Positions 45,869-57,600 of a DNA stretch of 64,000 nt are shown here, piece by piece. A program made the translations under genes and the position numbers. Where the stretch lies: the NCBI RefSeq assembly GCF_900086715.1, contig NZ_FLKH01000012.1:124001-188000 (forward strand). The letters are read 5' to 3'. This DNA comes from Gracilibacillus timonensis (lineage in GTDB: Bacteria; Bacillota; Bacilli; Bacillales; Amphibacillaceae). Position 1 is the stretch's first letter. Each line of letters starts with the position of its first letter. Below the pieces are notes generated by a model. That model saw only the letters and a list, made by a program, of their open reading frames with translations. It made no database searches and was not told where the DNA came from.

Positions 45869-46717
45869 TTAACCTTTGGTAGATCCTGCTGTTAACCCAC
45901 CTATTAGGTAACGCTGTAGCATTAAGAATACCAAAGCGATCGGTAATGCAATTAGAATAGAACCTGCAGCAAATCGTGTGAAATTGGTAGAGAATTGATC
46001 ACTAATAAAGTTATATAACCCTAATGCTAAGGTATAATTCTCTGGACTGGTTAACACGATTTGAGGTAGTAAGAAGTCCATAAATGGTGCCATAAAATTA
46101 AATAAAGCAACTACCGCTAAAATTGGTTTAGCTAATGGTAACATAATTGTCCAAAAAATTCGTAAGTGACCCGCTCCATCAATCTTAGCTGCTTCATCTA
46201 ATTCTCTTGGAATCGTATCATAGTAACCTTTGACAAGCCATGCGTTGAAAGGGATTTGCCCGCCTAAATAGATGAGTAGCAGTCCCCAAATCGAATCTAC
46301 CAAACCAATCGTTGTTAATAGAATATAGATTGCAACCATCCCCATTAGTGCAGGAAACATTTGCAATAATAAGAATAAATACAAACCATACTTTCGACCG
46401 ACAAATTTATAGCGAGAAAAAGCATAAGCAATGAGTGATGTAATAATCACGGATCCTAAAGCATTAAGTATCGCAATAATAACACTATTTTTATACCAAA
46501 GAAGATAATCACTGTTTGGATCTGTAAATAACCAATTATAATGTTCAAAAGTTGGATTATCTGGAACCAATTGTGTTACTAGCATGTTTGTACCTGGGTT
46601 TAAGCTCATCATAAATGTCCAGACTAATGGATAACCAATAATGACAAACATAAATAGAATGAATAGATAAATGAACGTTACTTCAATTTTGGATTTTGTT
46701 TTTGTTTTCATAGCCAT
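45869..46717 (-). CDS. Maltodextrin ABC transporter permease, MalG-like
   Basis: 282 residues, six membrane helices. The EAA loop, which contacts the ATPase, reads ELDEAAKIDGAGHLRIFWTIMLPLAKP, the standard CUT1-family sequence. YYDTIPRELDEAA and the C-terminal GSILIALPIALVFLMLQRYL-like end match MalG. The ATG overlaps the malF stop by one base (TAATG). Works with the upstream MalF and MalE; no ATPase gene follows. Confidence 0.92.
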   Translation of the reverse strand: MAMKTKTKSKIEVTFIYLFILFMFVIIGYPLVWTFMMSLNPGTNMLVTQLVPDNPTFEHYNWLFTDPNSDYLLWYKNSVIIAILNALGSVIITSLIAYAFSRYKFVGRKYGLYLFLLLQMFPALMGMVAIYILLTTIGLVDSIWGLLLIYLGGQIPFNAWLVKGYYDTIPRELDEAAKIDGAGHLRIFWTIMLPLAKPILAVVALFNFMAPFMDFLLPQIVLTSPENYTLALGLYNFISDQFSTNFTRFAAGSILIALPIALVFLMLQRYLIGGLTAGSTKG

Positions 46718-48009
46718 TAGTAACGTCCCTCCTCTTTAAATGAAGCGGTTTTCCGGAATTGGAAAAAGGCAAAACCCATGACGATGAGTCCCATGATAAT
46801 GGTGATAGCTGCCGCCATATTATATTGGTTTGATTCAAAAGTTAGCTTATAAACCCAAGAGATGAGTATATCCGTTCCACCAGCATTTTGTCCTCTTACT
46901 GGAGGGTTTCCTTCATTAAATAAGTAAATGATATTAAAATTATTGAAATTCTGCGCGTATTGCATAATAAGAAGCGGAGCAGTTGCAAACAAAATATGAG
47001 GCAGTGTTATATTTGTGAATTTCTGCCACCGTGTCCCACCGTCTACATCTGCAGCTTCGTACATATCGGCAGGAACACTTTGCAATACACCAGTAAATAA
47101 AGCAAATACAAATGGAAAACCAAGCCATGTTTGAATCATAATGAGTGCTACTTTCGCCCAGAATGGATCTGATAGCCAGGGAATAGCCATATCAAAAACG
47201 CTTAACAAATCCCGATTAATGGCACCAAATGTTGGGTTAAACAATGCTGAGAAAATCAAAATAGACACAAATGCTGGCACTGCCCAAGGCAAAATAAGCA
47301 CTGTACGAATTGTTCGCTTGAACTTGATGCGTTTATCGTTTATCAATAAAGCTAAGAATAAACCTAAAGCAATTTGCAGCGTCGTTGCTACAACTGTCCA
47401 AACAATTGTCCAGGTAAATACATTAAAGAATGTATCTTTCCATATATCAATATTTACTAAATCTACAAAATTTTGAAATCCAATCCAATTCAATAAATTT
47501 CTTGGTGGAGCATTGTACTGATTGTAATCTGTAAAGGCAAGTCCCACCATGAAAACAAGTGGTAATACCACAATAAACAACAACATTAATAACCCTGGTA
47601 AAATCATAAAATAAGGAAAGCCGTTGTTATAAAAATCTCTAACGCCTTGTAATAATGTTGGATTTTTCTTTCCTTTTTCGATGGCTATTGCATCTTTTCG
47701 AGCATCTATTAAATTATAGGCATAGATTGCAATACCAAATACCAAAACAATCAGTGCTATTAACCCTTGTATAAGTAATTGAACCGAATGATGCTCACGA
47801 GGAATCGTTCCTAATGTAAAGATACCCCACAAGCCTATATCGATAAAATTCCAAAAAACAAGCAAAAATGAAATGGCAATAGCAAATAACAGAATTCCTT
47901 TTACGAAACGCTTATTATATATTTGACCAAGTCCAGGAATGATCGATAATATCGTTGCAATCGCTCTGCGTGAAGTCTTAGTATTTTGATTTGTTTGTTG
48001 ACTTGCCAC
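46717..48009 (-). CDS. Maltodextrin ABC transporter permease, MalF-like
   Basis: 430 residues, eight or nine membrane helices. The N-terminal 110 residues form an extra two- to three-helix domain (IPGLGQIYNKRFVKGILLFAIA), common in Firmicute MalF/GanP proteins. The CUT1 permease domain follows, with the EAA loop AADVDGGTRWQKFTNITLPHI. The start is GTG with GGGGGAGC upstream. A stable hairpin separates it from malE. Confidence 0.92.
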   Translation of the reverse strand: MASQQTNQNTKTSRRAIATILSIIPGLGQIYNKRFVKGILLFAIAISFLLVFWNFIDIGLWGIFTLGTIPREHHSVQLLIQGLIALIVLVFGIAIYAYNLIDARKDAIAIEKGKKNPTLLQGVRDFYNNGFPYFMILPGLLMLLFIVVLPLVFMVGLAFTDYNQYNAPPRNLLNWIGFQNFVDLVNIDIWKDTFFNVFTWTIVWTVVATTLQIALGLFLALLINDKRIKFKRTIRTVLILPWAVPAFVSILIFSALFNPTFGAINRDLLSVFDMAIPWLSDPFWAKVALIMIQTWLGFPFVFALFTGVLQSVPADMYEAADVDGGTRWQKFTNITLPHILFATAPLLIMQYAQNFNNFNIIYLFNEGNPPVRGQNAGGTDILISWVYKLTFESNQYNMAAAITIIMGLIVMGFAFFQFRKTASFKEEGRY

Positions 48010-48042
48010 GATATGCTCCCCCTTGCTTTTGTATATTATAGA

Positions 48043-48068
48043 AAGGGAAGCGATTGATTGCTCCCCTT
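48043..48068 (-). terminator. Intercistronic hairpin between malE and malF
   Basis: GGGAAGC (48045-48051) and GCTCCCC (48060-48066) pair with a G-U. There is no strong T tract, so it probably stabilises malE mRNA or partly attenuates downstream expression rather than fully terminating. Confidence 0.6.
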
Positions 48069-48078
48069 ATTTAAATTA

Positions 48079-49365
48079 TTATTGAGTAGCTCCAGAGGCC
48101 TCGATGTTATCTTCAATCGTTTGTACTGCTTCCTCTAATACTTCTTGGACTGGTTCTCCTTTGGAAATGAAATTCAATCCATTATTGATCGGATCCCAAA
48201 TCTGTTGTACTGCAGGAACACCTGGCATAGGCTCTCCATAAGTGGCTTGTTCAGCAAAGGCAGAGTAGATAGGGTCTTCGGCAATTACTGGATCATCAAT
48301 GGAGTCTACTCTTGCTGGCATTTCTCCTGCAACATCAAAGTAGAGCATGGCATTCTCTTGATTGGTTAAGTAAGCCATAAAGTCCTCAGCCCATTCAGGG
48401 TTTTCAGAATAATAGGAAAGTAACCAAGCTTTCACACCAACAAAAGATCTAGGGTTTTCTCCATTATCAAGTAATGGAAGAACGGTAGCTTGTAAATCAT
48501 CCCCTAATGAATCTTGATATTCACGAATCATCCAAGGGCCATTAATAACAGTAGCTACTTTGCCTTCTCTAAAGAATCCATTCATGATATCTGGGTTTAG
48601 GTCTTGCGGAATATAACCATTTTCAAACCAAGTTTGAATAAGTTCTCCACCAGCCACTGCACCTTCATTTGCTAAGCCGATATCTTCAATATCATAATCA
48701 CCATTTTCTTCTGCGAATACATAAGCCCCATTACCAGAAAAGAATGGATAGGTAAAGTAGAAGTTAGCTGCTTCCATTAGGAAACCGTATTCATCGTTTG
48801 ACGCATCAGTTTGCTCTTCAGCAATAGCCATAAGATCATCCATTGTTTCAGGTGCTTCATCCACTAAGGCATTATTATAGAATAACGCATAAGTTTCTGT
48901 TACAGCAGGGTATCCCCAATACTCGTCCTCGGCAGTAATTGCACTCAAAGCTGCCTCTGTATAGTCAGACTCTAACTCTCCAAGGTTTACTGGATCAATT
49001 AAACCACGTAATACAAGGTCACCTATTCGGTCGTGTGGTTGAAAAATGATATCTGGACCATTACCGGCAGGACCTTCCACATCTAATTTTTCTACTTGTT
49101 CTAACATATCGATTGGAATCGTCTCAATTTCAATTCCTGTTTCTTCCGTATATGCTTCGGCAATTTCATTAACTGCTTCTTCTTGCTTTTCTTCTGGATT
49201 TATCCAAACTGTTAATTGGTCAGGCTTCTCAGGCATTTCATCTGTTGAACCTTCTTCCGCCTCTCCTGAAGTTGTTTCTTCTGGTTGTGCGTCATCAGGT
49301 CCACAAGCTACTAATAGACCAATCATACATAAAAAAATAAACCAACTTCCTAACTGCTTTTTCAT
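48079..49365 (-). CDS. Maltodextrin-binding lipoprotein, MalE-like
   Basis: 428 residues, very acidic. A lipoprotein signal peptide ends with the lipobox LLVAC (Cys about 21), then a Glu/Ser/Thr linker. The solute-binding fold shows DQLTVWINPEEKQEEAVNEIAEAYTEETGIEIE, GPDIIFQPHDRIGDL, WGYPAVTETYALFYNN and FVGVKAWLLSYYS, matching maltose/maltodextrin-binding proteins of CUT1 importers. AAGGGGGAG precedes the ATG. First gene of malE-malF-malG. The acidic surface fits a salt-adapted organism. Confidence 0.93.
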   Translation of the reverse strand: MKKQLGSWFIFLCMIGLLVACGPDDAQPEETTSGEAEEGSTDEMPEKPDQLTVWINPEEKQEEAVNEIAEAYTEETGIEIETIPIDMLEQVEKLDVEGPAGNGPDIIFQPHDRIGDLVLRGLIDPVNLGELESDYTEAALSAITAEDEYWGYPAVTETYALFYNNALVDEAPETMDDLMAIAEEQTDASNDEYGFLMEAANFYFTYPFFSGNGAYVFAEENGDYDIEDIGLANEGAVAGGELIQTWFENGYIPQDLNPDIMNGFFREGKVATVINGPWMIREYQDSLGDDLQATVLPLLDNGENPRSFVGVKAWLLSYYSENPEWAEDFMAYLTNQENAMLYFDVAGEMPARVDSIDDPVIAEDPIYSAFAEQATYGEPMPGVPAVQQIWDPINNGLNFISKGEPVQEVLEEAVQTIEDNIEASGATQ

Positions 49366-49401
49366 TGAATACTCCCCCTTGATTTGTGATTAAAAATTAT
49401 T

Positions 49402-49417
49402 GCGAAAACGATTGCGC
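49402..49417. promoter_or_regulatory. Probable MalR operator before malE
   Basis: GCGAAAACGATTGCGC, an imperfect dyad with the AAACGATTG core, located between the malE -10 box and the start codon, where a bound repressor would block transcription. Confidence 0.65.
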
Positions 49418-49431
49418 AACTTTCAAAATAA

Positions 49432-49460
49432 ATTATACACACGAAATTACCTTTTGACAA
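49432..49460 (-). promoter_or_regulatory. Sigma-A promoter of malE
   Basis: On the minus strand TTGTCA (49455-49460), 17-bp spacer, TATAAT (49432-49437). Confidence 0.85.
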
Positions 49461-49540
49461 GAGATTTTTAAAAAGAAAAAAATCTTTATATTTAAAAGAT
49501 AGTATCGCTTTCAAAATAGAATTCGATTTGTTATAATTTT

Positions 49541-49597
49541 TTGAAATATGTAAATTGGTAAAGAATAATTATGGGTCATTAGTGCAAACGATTGTTA
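49541..49597 (+). promoter_or_regulatory. Promoter and operator of the GH13 gene
   Basis: TTGAAA (49541-49546), 17-bp spacer, AATAAT (49564-49569). TGCAAACGATTGTTA (49583-49597), with the same AAACGATTG core, lies just downstream of the likely transcript start. Confidence 0.65.
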
Positions 49598-49616
49598 ATA
49601 TTAAAGGAGTGTAAAA

Positions 49617-51368
49617 ATGGATATTTCATCAATAATTCATCGAACAACAAATGAATTCGTGTATGGTTACGGAAAGAAAAAATTGCATATACGTCTGAAA
49701 AGTAAAAAAGGAGATCTGCAAAATGTACAGTTAATCTATGGAGATCCTTATAATATAGAAAAAGGGGAGTGGCGCTGCGCTCAAAAAACAATGAACCTCA
49801 GTGGCAGCTGTGCATTATATGATTATTGGCATATAGAAGTAGAACCAATTTATCGTCGACTTCGATATGGGTTTGTCTGTACAGATCTGAAAGGCAACAA
49901 AAAAATCATTACCGAACGAGGTTTCTATGACACCATTCCTGCAGATATTGGCAACTTCTTCTGCTTTCCTTATTTACATGAGGTTGATGTCTTTCAGGCG
50001 CCGGATTGGGTCAAGGATACGGTTTGGTATCAAATTTTCCCAGAACGCTTTGCCAATGGTGATGCTTCGTTAAATCCAGAAGGGACATTACCATGGGGAA
50101 GTGAAGAACCATCTCCCACTAATTTTTTTGGCGGAGATTTCCAAGGAGTGATCGACCACTTAGATTATTTGGATGAATTGGGTATTAACGGATTGTATTT
50201 TACTCCTATTTTCAAGGCATACTCCAATCACAAATATGATACGATCGATTATTTCGAAATCGATCCACAGTTTGGTGATAAGAAAACCTTTCGTAAATTA
50301 GTGAAAGAGTGCCATAAACGAGGGATCAAAGTGATGCTTGATGCTGTATTTAATCATAGCGGCTTTTATTTTGAGCCATTCCAAGATGTCTTAAAAAATC
50401 AAGAAGAATCGAAATACAAGGATTGGTTCTTTATTTGGGATTTTCCGGTGAAGACAAAGGGACTGCCGAATTATGATACATTCAGTTTTGTAGCAAGCAT
50501 GCCAAAATTAAACACAACTAATCCAGAAGTCAAGCAGTACTTACTGGAAGTTGCGAAATATTGGATTGAAGAATTTGATATTGATGGTTGGCGTTTGGAT
50601 GTCGCGAATGAGGTGGATCATGTTTTCTGGCGTGACTTCCGACAAGTTGTTAAGAAGGCCAAGCCGGATGCCTATATTCTCGGAGAAATTTGGCACGATT
50701 CACTAAAATGGCTGCAAGGGGATCAATTTGATGCGGTTATGAATTATCCGTTTACGAATGGGGCAGTGGAGTTTTTCGCCAAACAAAACATGGATAGTCC
50801 GACATTTTTGGACACGATCACGAAGGTATTACATATGTATCCGCAGAACGTCAATGAAGTCACTTTCAATTTGTTAGACAGTCATGATACACCACGTATT
50901 CTGACAGAAGCGGATGGGGAAAAAGCACGGATTAAGCTATTATATTTATTCCAAATGTCCTTTATCGGTTCACCATGTATATACTATGGAGACGAGATAA
51001 GTATGGATGGAGGTGATGATCCAGGTTGTCGAAAATGCATGGTGTGGCAGGAAAACAAACAGGATCAAGAAATGTTTGCCTTTGTCAAACGATTGATAAA
51101 CCTAAGAAAAAAACTTCCTGCTTTCGGTAATGAAGCCGAATTTCGCTTTTTAGGATATCAAGGTGGTGCGATTGTTTACGAGAAACAAACAAAGCATGAA
51201 CAGCTTGTGTTTGTGCTGAATAATAGTGAAAATTTTCAGGTTATGGAGGTACCTTCCTTATCGCATCAAGACGTAACAGAAATATTTAGCAATGATACGA
51301 TAACCTTTCATAAAGAGACACAACTTGAATTAGAGGGTTATGGTTTTCGGTGTTTTCGGGTGAGATAA
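49617..51368 (+). CDS. Cytoplasmic neopullulanase / cyclomaltodextrinase-type GH13 enzyme
   Basis: 583 residues, no signal peptide. An N-terminal CBM34 domain (about 1-120) precedes the GH13_20 barrel, the architecture of maltogenic amylases, neopullulanases and cyclomaltodextrinases that work as dimers. Catalytic residues: Asp328 (GWRLDVANEVDH), Glu357 (LGEIWHDS) and Asp424 (LLDSHDTPR); region I is DAVFNHSGF. It would degrade imported maltodextrins, cyclodextrins or panose-type products of pullulan. AAAGGAG precedes the ATG. Divergent from malE. Confidence 0.93.
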   Translation: MDISSIIHRTTNEFVYGYGKKKLHIRLKSKKGDLQNVQLIYGDPYNIEKGEWRCAQKTMNLSGSCALYDYWHIEVEPIYRRLRYGFVCTDLKGNKKIITERGFYDTIPADIGNFFCFPYLHEVDVFQAPDWVKDTVWYQIFPERFANGDASLNPEGTLPWGSEEPSPTNFFGGDFQGVIDHLDYLDELGINGLYFTPIFKAYSNHKYDTIDYFEIDPQFGDKKTFRKLVKECHKRGIKVMLDAVFNHSGFYFEPFQDVLKNQEESKYKDWFFIWDFPVKTKGLPNYDTFSFVASMPKLNTTNPEVKQYLLEVAKYWIEEFDIDGWRLDVANEVDHVFWRDFRQVVKKAKPDAYILGEIWHDSLKWLQGDQFDAVMNYPFTNGAVEFFAKQNMDSPTFLDTITKVLHMYPQNVNEVTFNLLDSHDTPRILTEADGEKARIKLLYLFQMSFIGSPCIYYGDEISMDGGDDPGCRKCMVWQENKQDQEMFAFVKRLINLRKKLPAFGNEAEFRFLGYQGGAIVYEKQTKHEQLVFVLNNSENFQVMEVPSLSHQDVTEIFSNDTITFHKETQLELEGYGFRCFRVR

Positions 51369-51373
51369 TTGAC

Positions 51374-51418
51374 TTCATAAAAAACTTGGAAATTATGTAT
51401 GTCCAAGTTTTTTATGAA
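51374..51418 (+). terminator. Terminator after the GH13 gene (repeated at 57742)
   Basis: A perfect 17-bp stem, TTCATAAAAAACTTGGA (51374-51390) and its complement (51402-51418), T run included. The hairpin and the following TGATTTCATT recur after the amylopullulanase gene. Confidence 0.85.
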
Positions 51419-51494
51419 TGATTTCATTCGAAGTTCAGAAGTGGGAATAGTCAATGCTTATTCAATCTTAATAACGTAATCATGAAAATAATGG

Positions 51495-51542
51495 TTGCGC
51501 TTGCAATGTGAATAGTATATACTCCTAAGAAAACGATTGCAC
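51495..51542 (+). promoter_or_regulatory. Promoter and operator of the amylopullulanase gene
   Basis: TTGCGC (51495-51500), 17-bp spacer, TATACT (51518-51523). GAAAACGATTGCAC (51529-51542) overlaps the expected transcript start. Confidence 0.6.
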
Positions 51543-51624
51543 TTATTTTAGAGAAATACTTTTGATATGTGTAAAAATAAGTATAATAAGGCTTGGTTTT
51601 TACTTGTGATCTTTTAATAATAAA

Positions 51625-51637
51625 TGCAATCGTTTGC
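51625..51637. promoter_or_regulatory. Second AAACGATTG-type operator before the amylopullulanase gene
   Basis: TGCAATCGTTTGC, the same core in reverse orientation, in the 5' untranslated region 20 bp before the ribosome binding site and about 96 bp from the first operator. Confidence 0.55.
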
Positions 51638-51672
51638 TTAAATTTCAGACTAAAATAGGAGGGAAACGTAAT

Positions 51673-54600
51673 TTGAAAAAGCAGAAAAGACAGTATGTTA
51701 TGGTGCGAATGATGGTTATCGTCATGTTATTCAGTTTATTTGCGGGCATACAACCAATATCAGACGTACAAGCGGACGAAATAACGGAAGAAAATGTATT
51801 GCGAATTCATTATGACTATGGTGACGATTCCGTTACCGACATAGGCGCTTGGTTATGGGGGGATGTAACCACACCTTCAGAAACAACTGGAGAGTGGCCA
51901 GATGGAGTCTGGTTTGAAGAGGATAAAACAAATGATTATGGTGCTTATATTGATGTAGAAGTGATGGAAGAGGCAGAAGAGGTTCAATTACTGATTAATA
52001 ATCGTAATGGAGATGAGTTGACTGAAGAGATCACGATTGAGATATTATCTGATCAAATGCAAGAGGTTTGGTTAACCAATGATGGAGAGGTTTATTATTA
52101 TGAACCAATGGAATTGGAGGATAATAGTATTCGAATTCATTATCAAACAGAGGGAGAATCCTATGAACCTTGGGGTGTTTGGACGTGGGATGATGTACTT
52201 CAGCCATCTGATGAGTGGCCAACCGATGCGCATCCTTTTTCAGACGAACAAACCGGTCCTTATGGTGCCTATGTAGATATTCCTTTGAAGGACAATCCGG
52301 GATCAATCGGGTTTTTATTGGTAGAAAGAATCGAAAATGGCGCCCAAACAAATGATTTTCATTTTGCAGAACTGGACAAGCATCGGCAAATCTTTTTGAA
52401 AGCTGACAGTGAAGAAGTATACACTAATCCGTATTATGTATCAGATCAGGTGGAGGAAGAGATACCGGAAGAGACAGAAGGGAAGCAGGATATTAAAGTA
52501 AGTGCCTCTGTGAATCGAGCATTTACCTATAATGATCATGCTGTCTTAGAAGTAAACATCAACAATCAATCTGACCTGGGAATACGTCAAATTTATGCAG
52601 ATACTTCTGCTTTAGGCGGCAAAGAACGACTGGAAATATCACCTGAACTAAATGAGGTTACTCTATCTGCTTCTTATCATATAGAGCCTGGCGAGAAAGA
52701 TATTCCTGTCACAGTCGTGGATGAAGCAGGGGGCACATATAAGACTAGCGTGACTGCTACAGTTGATGCGAGAGAAATCGGCGAGGGTACGACGGATTGG
52801 GATGAATCAATCATTTATTTTATGCTAACGGATCGCTTTTACGACGGTAATTCTGCTAATAATGATCCTTATGATTTGGGGTATCAAGATTATGACAATC
52901 CCCGTGGTACCTATCAGGGTGGAGATTTTAAAGGTGTAACAGAGAAATTAGATTATTTAGCTGAACTTGGGGTTAATACGATTTGGATTACCCCAATCGT
53001 TGAAAATATTGGTCATGATGTTAATTATAATGAATCTCAAGGTTCCTATTTTGCTTACCATGGGTATTGGGCGAAGAATTTTGAAGAGCTCAATCCTCAT
53101 TTAGGAACAGTAGAAGAGTTTCATGAACTTATTGATGCTGCAGCAGCACGTAATATCGATATTATGGCAGATGTCGTTCTCAATCATCCTGGATATGGAT
53201 TGAAATCAGTAGATGCACTGGGCGAAAATGCACCAGGTGGTTATCCGACCAGTGAAGACCGTCTACGGTTTGAGGATATGTTAAGAGAAAGTTCTGGTTC
53301 TGGAGATTTGACAACGGAACTATCCGGATTACCTGATTTCTTAACAGAAGAAGCTGCTGTTCGTGAACAAATGGTAGAATGGCAATCAAACTGGGTTGAA
53401 AAGTCTACTACACCAAATGGTAATTCATTGGCTTCTTATCGAGTGGATACAGTGAAGCATGTAGATGATACAACCTGGCAGCATTTTCGTAATGAATTAA
53501 CTAAAAAAGAACCTGAATTCCAATTGATTGGTGAATCATGGGGAGCTGGACAGTCGAATGATCATGGCTATCTTCAAACAGGTACGATGAATTCTTTGTT
53601 AGATTTTGAATTTAAGGGTACTGCAAACAATTTTGTGAATGGAAATTTAGAGAGTGCTAATCAAACTTTGATAGAGCGAAATCAGAATATGGATAATACA
53701 TCTTTATTAGGGCAGTTTTTAAGTAGTCATGATGAAGATGGTTTTCTTTATCAATTAGATGGTGATGAAGGAAAAGCAATGATAGCAGCATCTTTACAAA
53801 TTACTGCTAAGGGACAGCCGGTTATCTATTATGGAGAAGAATTGGGACAATCGGGTGCTAATAATTGGCCAGAATATGATAATCGCTATGACTTTGCTTG
53901 GGACGAAGTAGAAGGAAATGAAATGTTAGCGCATTACCAAGAGTTAGTTTCCTTCCGAAATGATCATTCTGATATTATGGCTAAAGGGGAACGTCAACAA
54001 GTTGCCGGTTCTGATGAGGAACAATTTATCCTTGTGGAACGGTCGTTTCAAGGGAAGTCTGCTTATGTTGCTTTCAATACAGCTGATACGACAAAGCAAG
54101 TTTCTTTAACTGTAGATAATGAGGAAACAGAAATTGTCGACCATTATCAAGATCAAACATATGAGGCTGAAAGAAATGAAGCCGGTGAATTTGAAGTATT
54201 CATTGATATTCCTGCTATGGAAGATGGGGGTACCGTTTTATTAACAGCAAACAATGGAAATATTGTAGATGGAGAAGAAGGGGAAGAACAGCCAGAAGGT
54301 CGTGATATTCCTGACAACCATTTGCGCGTTCATTTTCCTGAAGATGGTGCTGACTTTGATGGATTAGGATTATGGTTGTGGGAAGACGTTGCAACTCCTT
54401 CAGAAAGTGCAGGTAGCTGGCCGGACGCCGCATTATCTTTTGAAGAACAGAACCAAACCGAATATGGAAGGTATATTGATGTTGAGCTAGCAGAAAATCC
54501 TAATGAGGTAGGCTTGCTGATTAATCATTCCAATGGCGATAACTTATCAGGAGATATCTTTGTTCAGATGCTTTCCCCAGAAATGAATGAAGTTTGGTTG

Positions 54601-57600
54601 AATAAAGATTATGAAGTGTTTTATTACGAACCATTAGAGAAGGAAAATTCACTTCGTGTTAATTTTTATCAAACAGCAGAAAGTTATGACCCATTTGGTT
54701 TGTGGACATGGGGTGATGTGGCAGAACCAACGGAAGATTGGCCTGATGGAGCACATTCTTTCGCCGATGATCGTCAAGGAATGAAAGGGTCTTACTACGA
54801 TTTACCTCTCACAAATGAAGCAGAACAAATAGACTTTTTACTAATGAATAAAGAAACAGAATGGCAGTCAGAAGAATTGTCATTTGATCAATTAGAGCAG
54901 CACACACAAATTTTTGTACAGAAAGATGATCCTATGATATACACGAACCCTTACTTTGTAAGTCAAGATGGCTTAGTATCTGCAGAAGTCTTGTCAGACC
55001 AAGAGATAGAATTAAAATATACTTCTGTTCAAGGATTTACAGAGGCACAATTATTAGAGGATATTACCGTATTAACAAGCGAAGAACAAGAAGTAGAAAT
55101 GAATTCAGTGACCATAATAGAAGATGATAACACCGTATTATTGAACGGAAGTTTTGATCTGGACCAGGCTCCATTTACGATTCAGCATAATGGACGTGAA
55201 GTCATTGCATCAATTGGTTGGCGATTAAAAGATAATATGTATGGCTATGAAGGGGATCTGGGATTGGAAGTCCATGATTCTAGTAATGCTACCTTAAAGG
55301 TCTGGTCACCAAGTGCGGACAATGTATTCGTCGTCTTGTACGATAAGGATGATGCGAAGCAAGTTATTAAAGATGATTTGGAGATGACACGTTCCGAACA
55401 AGGCGTCTGGGAAGTAGAGTTAAATAAAGAAACAACTGGATTGGATGATATGATTGGTTATTATTATCATTTTGCTATAGAACGTGAAGGGGAAACGGCA
55501 TTAACACTAGATCCTTACGCAAAATCTATGGCAGCTTGGAATAGTAATGACGCTGAAGCTAATATTGGCAAGGCGGCTATTGTCGATCCAAGTTCATTAG
55601 GGCCAACATTAGATTATGCCTCGATTGATGGTTTTGAAAAACGTGAAGATGCGATTATTTATGAAACGCACGTGCGTGATTTTACGTCTGATCCATCGAT
55701 TGATGATGAATTAGAAGCTCAATTTGGTACGTTCGCTTCCTTTGTAGAAAAATTAGATTATATAGAAGATTTGGGAGTCACTCATATTCAATTACTCCCG
55801 GTAATGAGTTATTTTCATGCGAATGAAATGAACAAAGATGATCGGCTATTAGACTGGGAATCAACGGATACCAACTATAACTGGGGGTATGATCCACAAA
55901 GTTATTTTTCGTTAACTGGAATGTATTCCGAAAATCCAGAGGATCCTGAAAAAAGAATCGAAGAATTTAAAAATTTAGTGGATGAAATTCATAAACGTGA
56001 TATGGGAGTTGTTTTAGATGTGGTCTATAACCATACGGCCCAGTTGCATATATTGGAAGATTTAGAACCCAATTATTATCATTTTATGGACGCAGATGGG
56101 ACGCCGCGTGAAAGTTTTGGTGGTGGTCGTTTAGGAACAACCCATCAAATGGCAAGACGTATTTTAGTAGATTCTATAACCTACTGGGTAGACGAGTATA
56201 AAGTCGATGGTTTTCGATTTGATATGATGGGAGACCATGATGCAGAATCCATTCAAATGGCATATGATGAAGCAAAAGAATTGAATCCAAATGTTGTGAT
56301 GATTGGCGAGGGTTGGGTAACCTATGTAGGTGACGAAAATAACCCAGATGTGCAACCCGCTGATCAGAGTTGGATGGAGGATACGACGAGTGTTGGTTCC
56401 TTTTCCGATGATTTTCGTAATGAATTAAAATCAGGTTTTGGTAGTGAAGGAGAGCCAAGATTTATTACTGGAGGGGCCCGCGATATTAATAGAATATTTG
56501 AAAATCTTACGGCTAATCCCGGTAATTTTACAGCAGATGATCCAGGGGATGTGGTGCCTTATATTGCGGCACATGATAATTTAACCTTACATGATGTGAT
56601 TGCCCAATCAATTAAAAAGGATCCAAAAGATCACGCCGAGGAAATACATCAACGCATCCGGTTAGGTAATTTAATGGTATTAACTGCTCAAGGAACACCA
56701 TTTATTCATGCCGGTCAAGAGTATGGCAGAACCAAGCAATTCCGCCATGAAGATTTTAAAGGAGAGGTAACGGAACCTCCTTATAAGTCTACTTATCTCA
56801 CAGATAAAGATGGAAATCCATTTGAATATCCATATTTCATTCACGATTCGTATGACTCAACGGATGCGATTAACCAGTTTGACTGGCAGAAAGCGACCAA
56901 TACGGAAGCATACCCAACAGAGACGACAACAAGGGATTATACAAAAGGTTTAATTGAACTCAGGCGTTCCACTGATGCATTTCGACATGGAACCATGGAA
57001 GATGTCCATGATAAAGTTTCTTTATTGGATATTCCTGAAATAGATAATGAAGACCTTGTCATTGCTTATCGTTCAGAAGATTCTGCTGGAAAAGAGGAGT
57101 ATTTCATTTTTGTAAATGCAGATGATCAAACAAGATCTTTAACATTATCCGAAGATTTAACAAATGGTGAGATTATTGTTGATCAAGAGACAGCTGGAAT
57201 GAATGTTATCGAGGAACCGACTGGTGTTACTCTTTCTGAGCATTCTATTGAAATAGAGCCGTTATCAGCTATTGTTATTCGAGTAGCAGAGCAGGATGAT
57301 GATTCAGACAATGAAGATAGCACCGGTGGAGATGATGGTTCAAACGGTGAAGATGACAGTGATGGTCATGACGATTCACACGGTGAGGAAGATGGCAGCG
57401 GTGGCAATGATGATTCAGACGGTGATAATGGCACCAACGGCAATGACGATCCAGATGGTGATGATGGATCTAATGAAAACGGTGGGACTGAATCGAATTC
57501 CAACAAAGATACAGACGCAAATAATGATTCGAAAAACGGTTCTTTACCAGATACAGCAACCTCTACATTTAATTGGATAATTACTGGTCTGCTATTTGTG

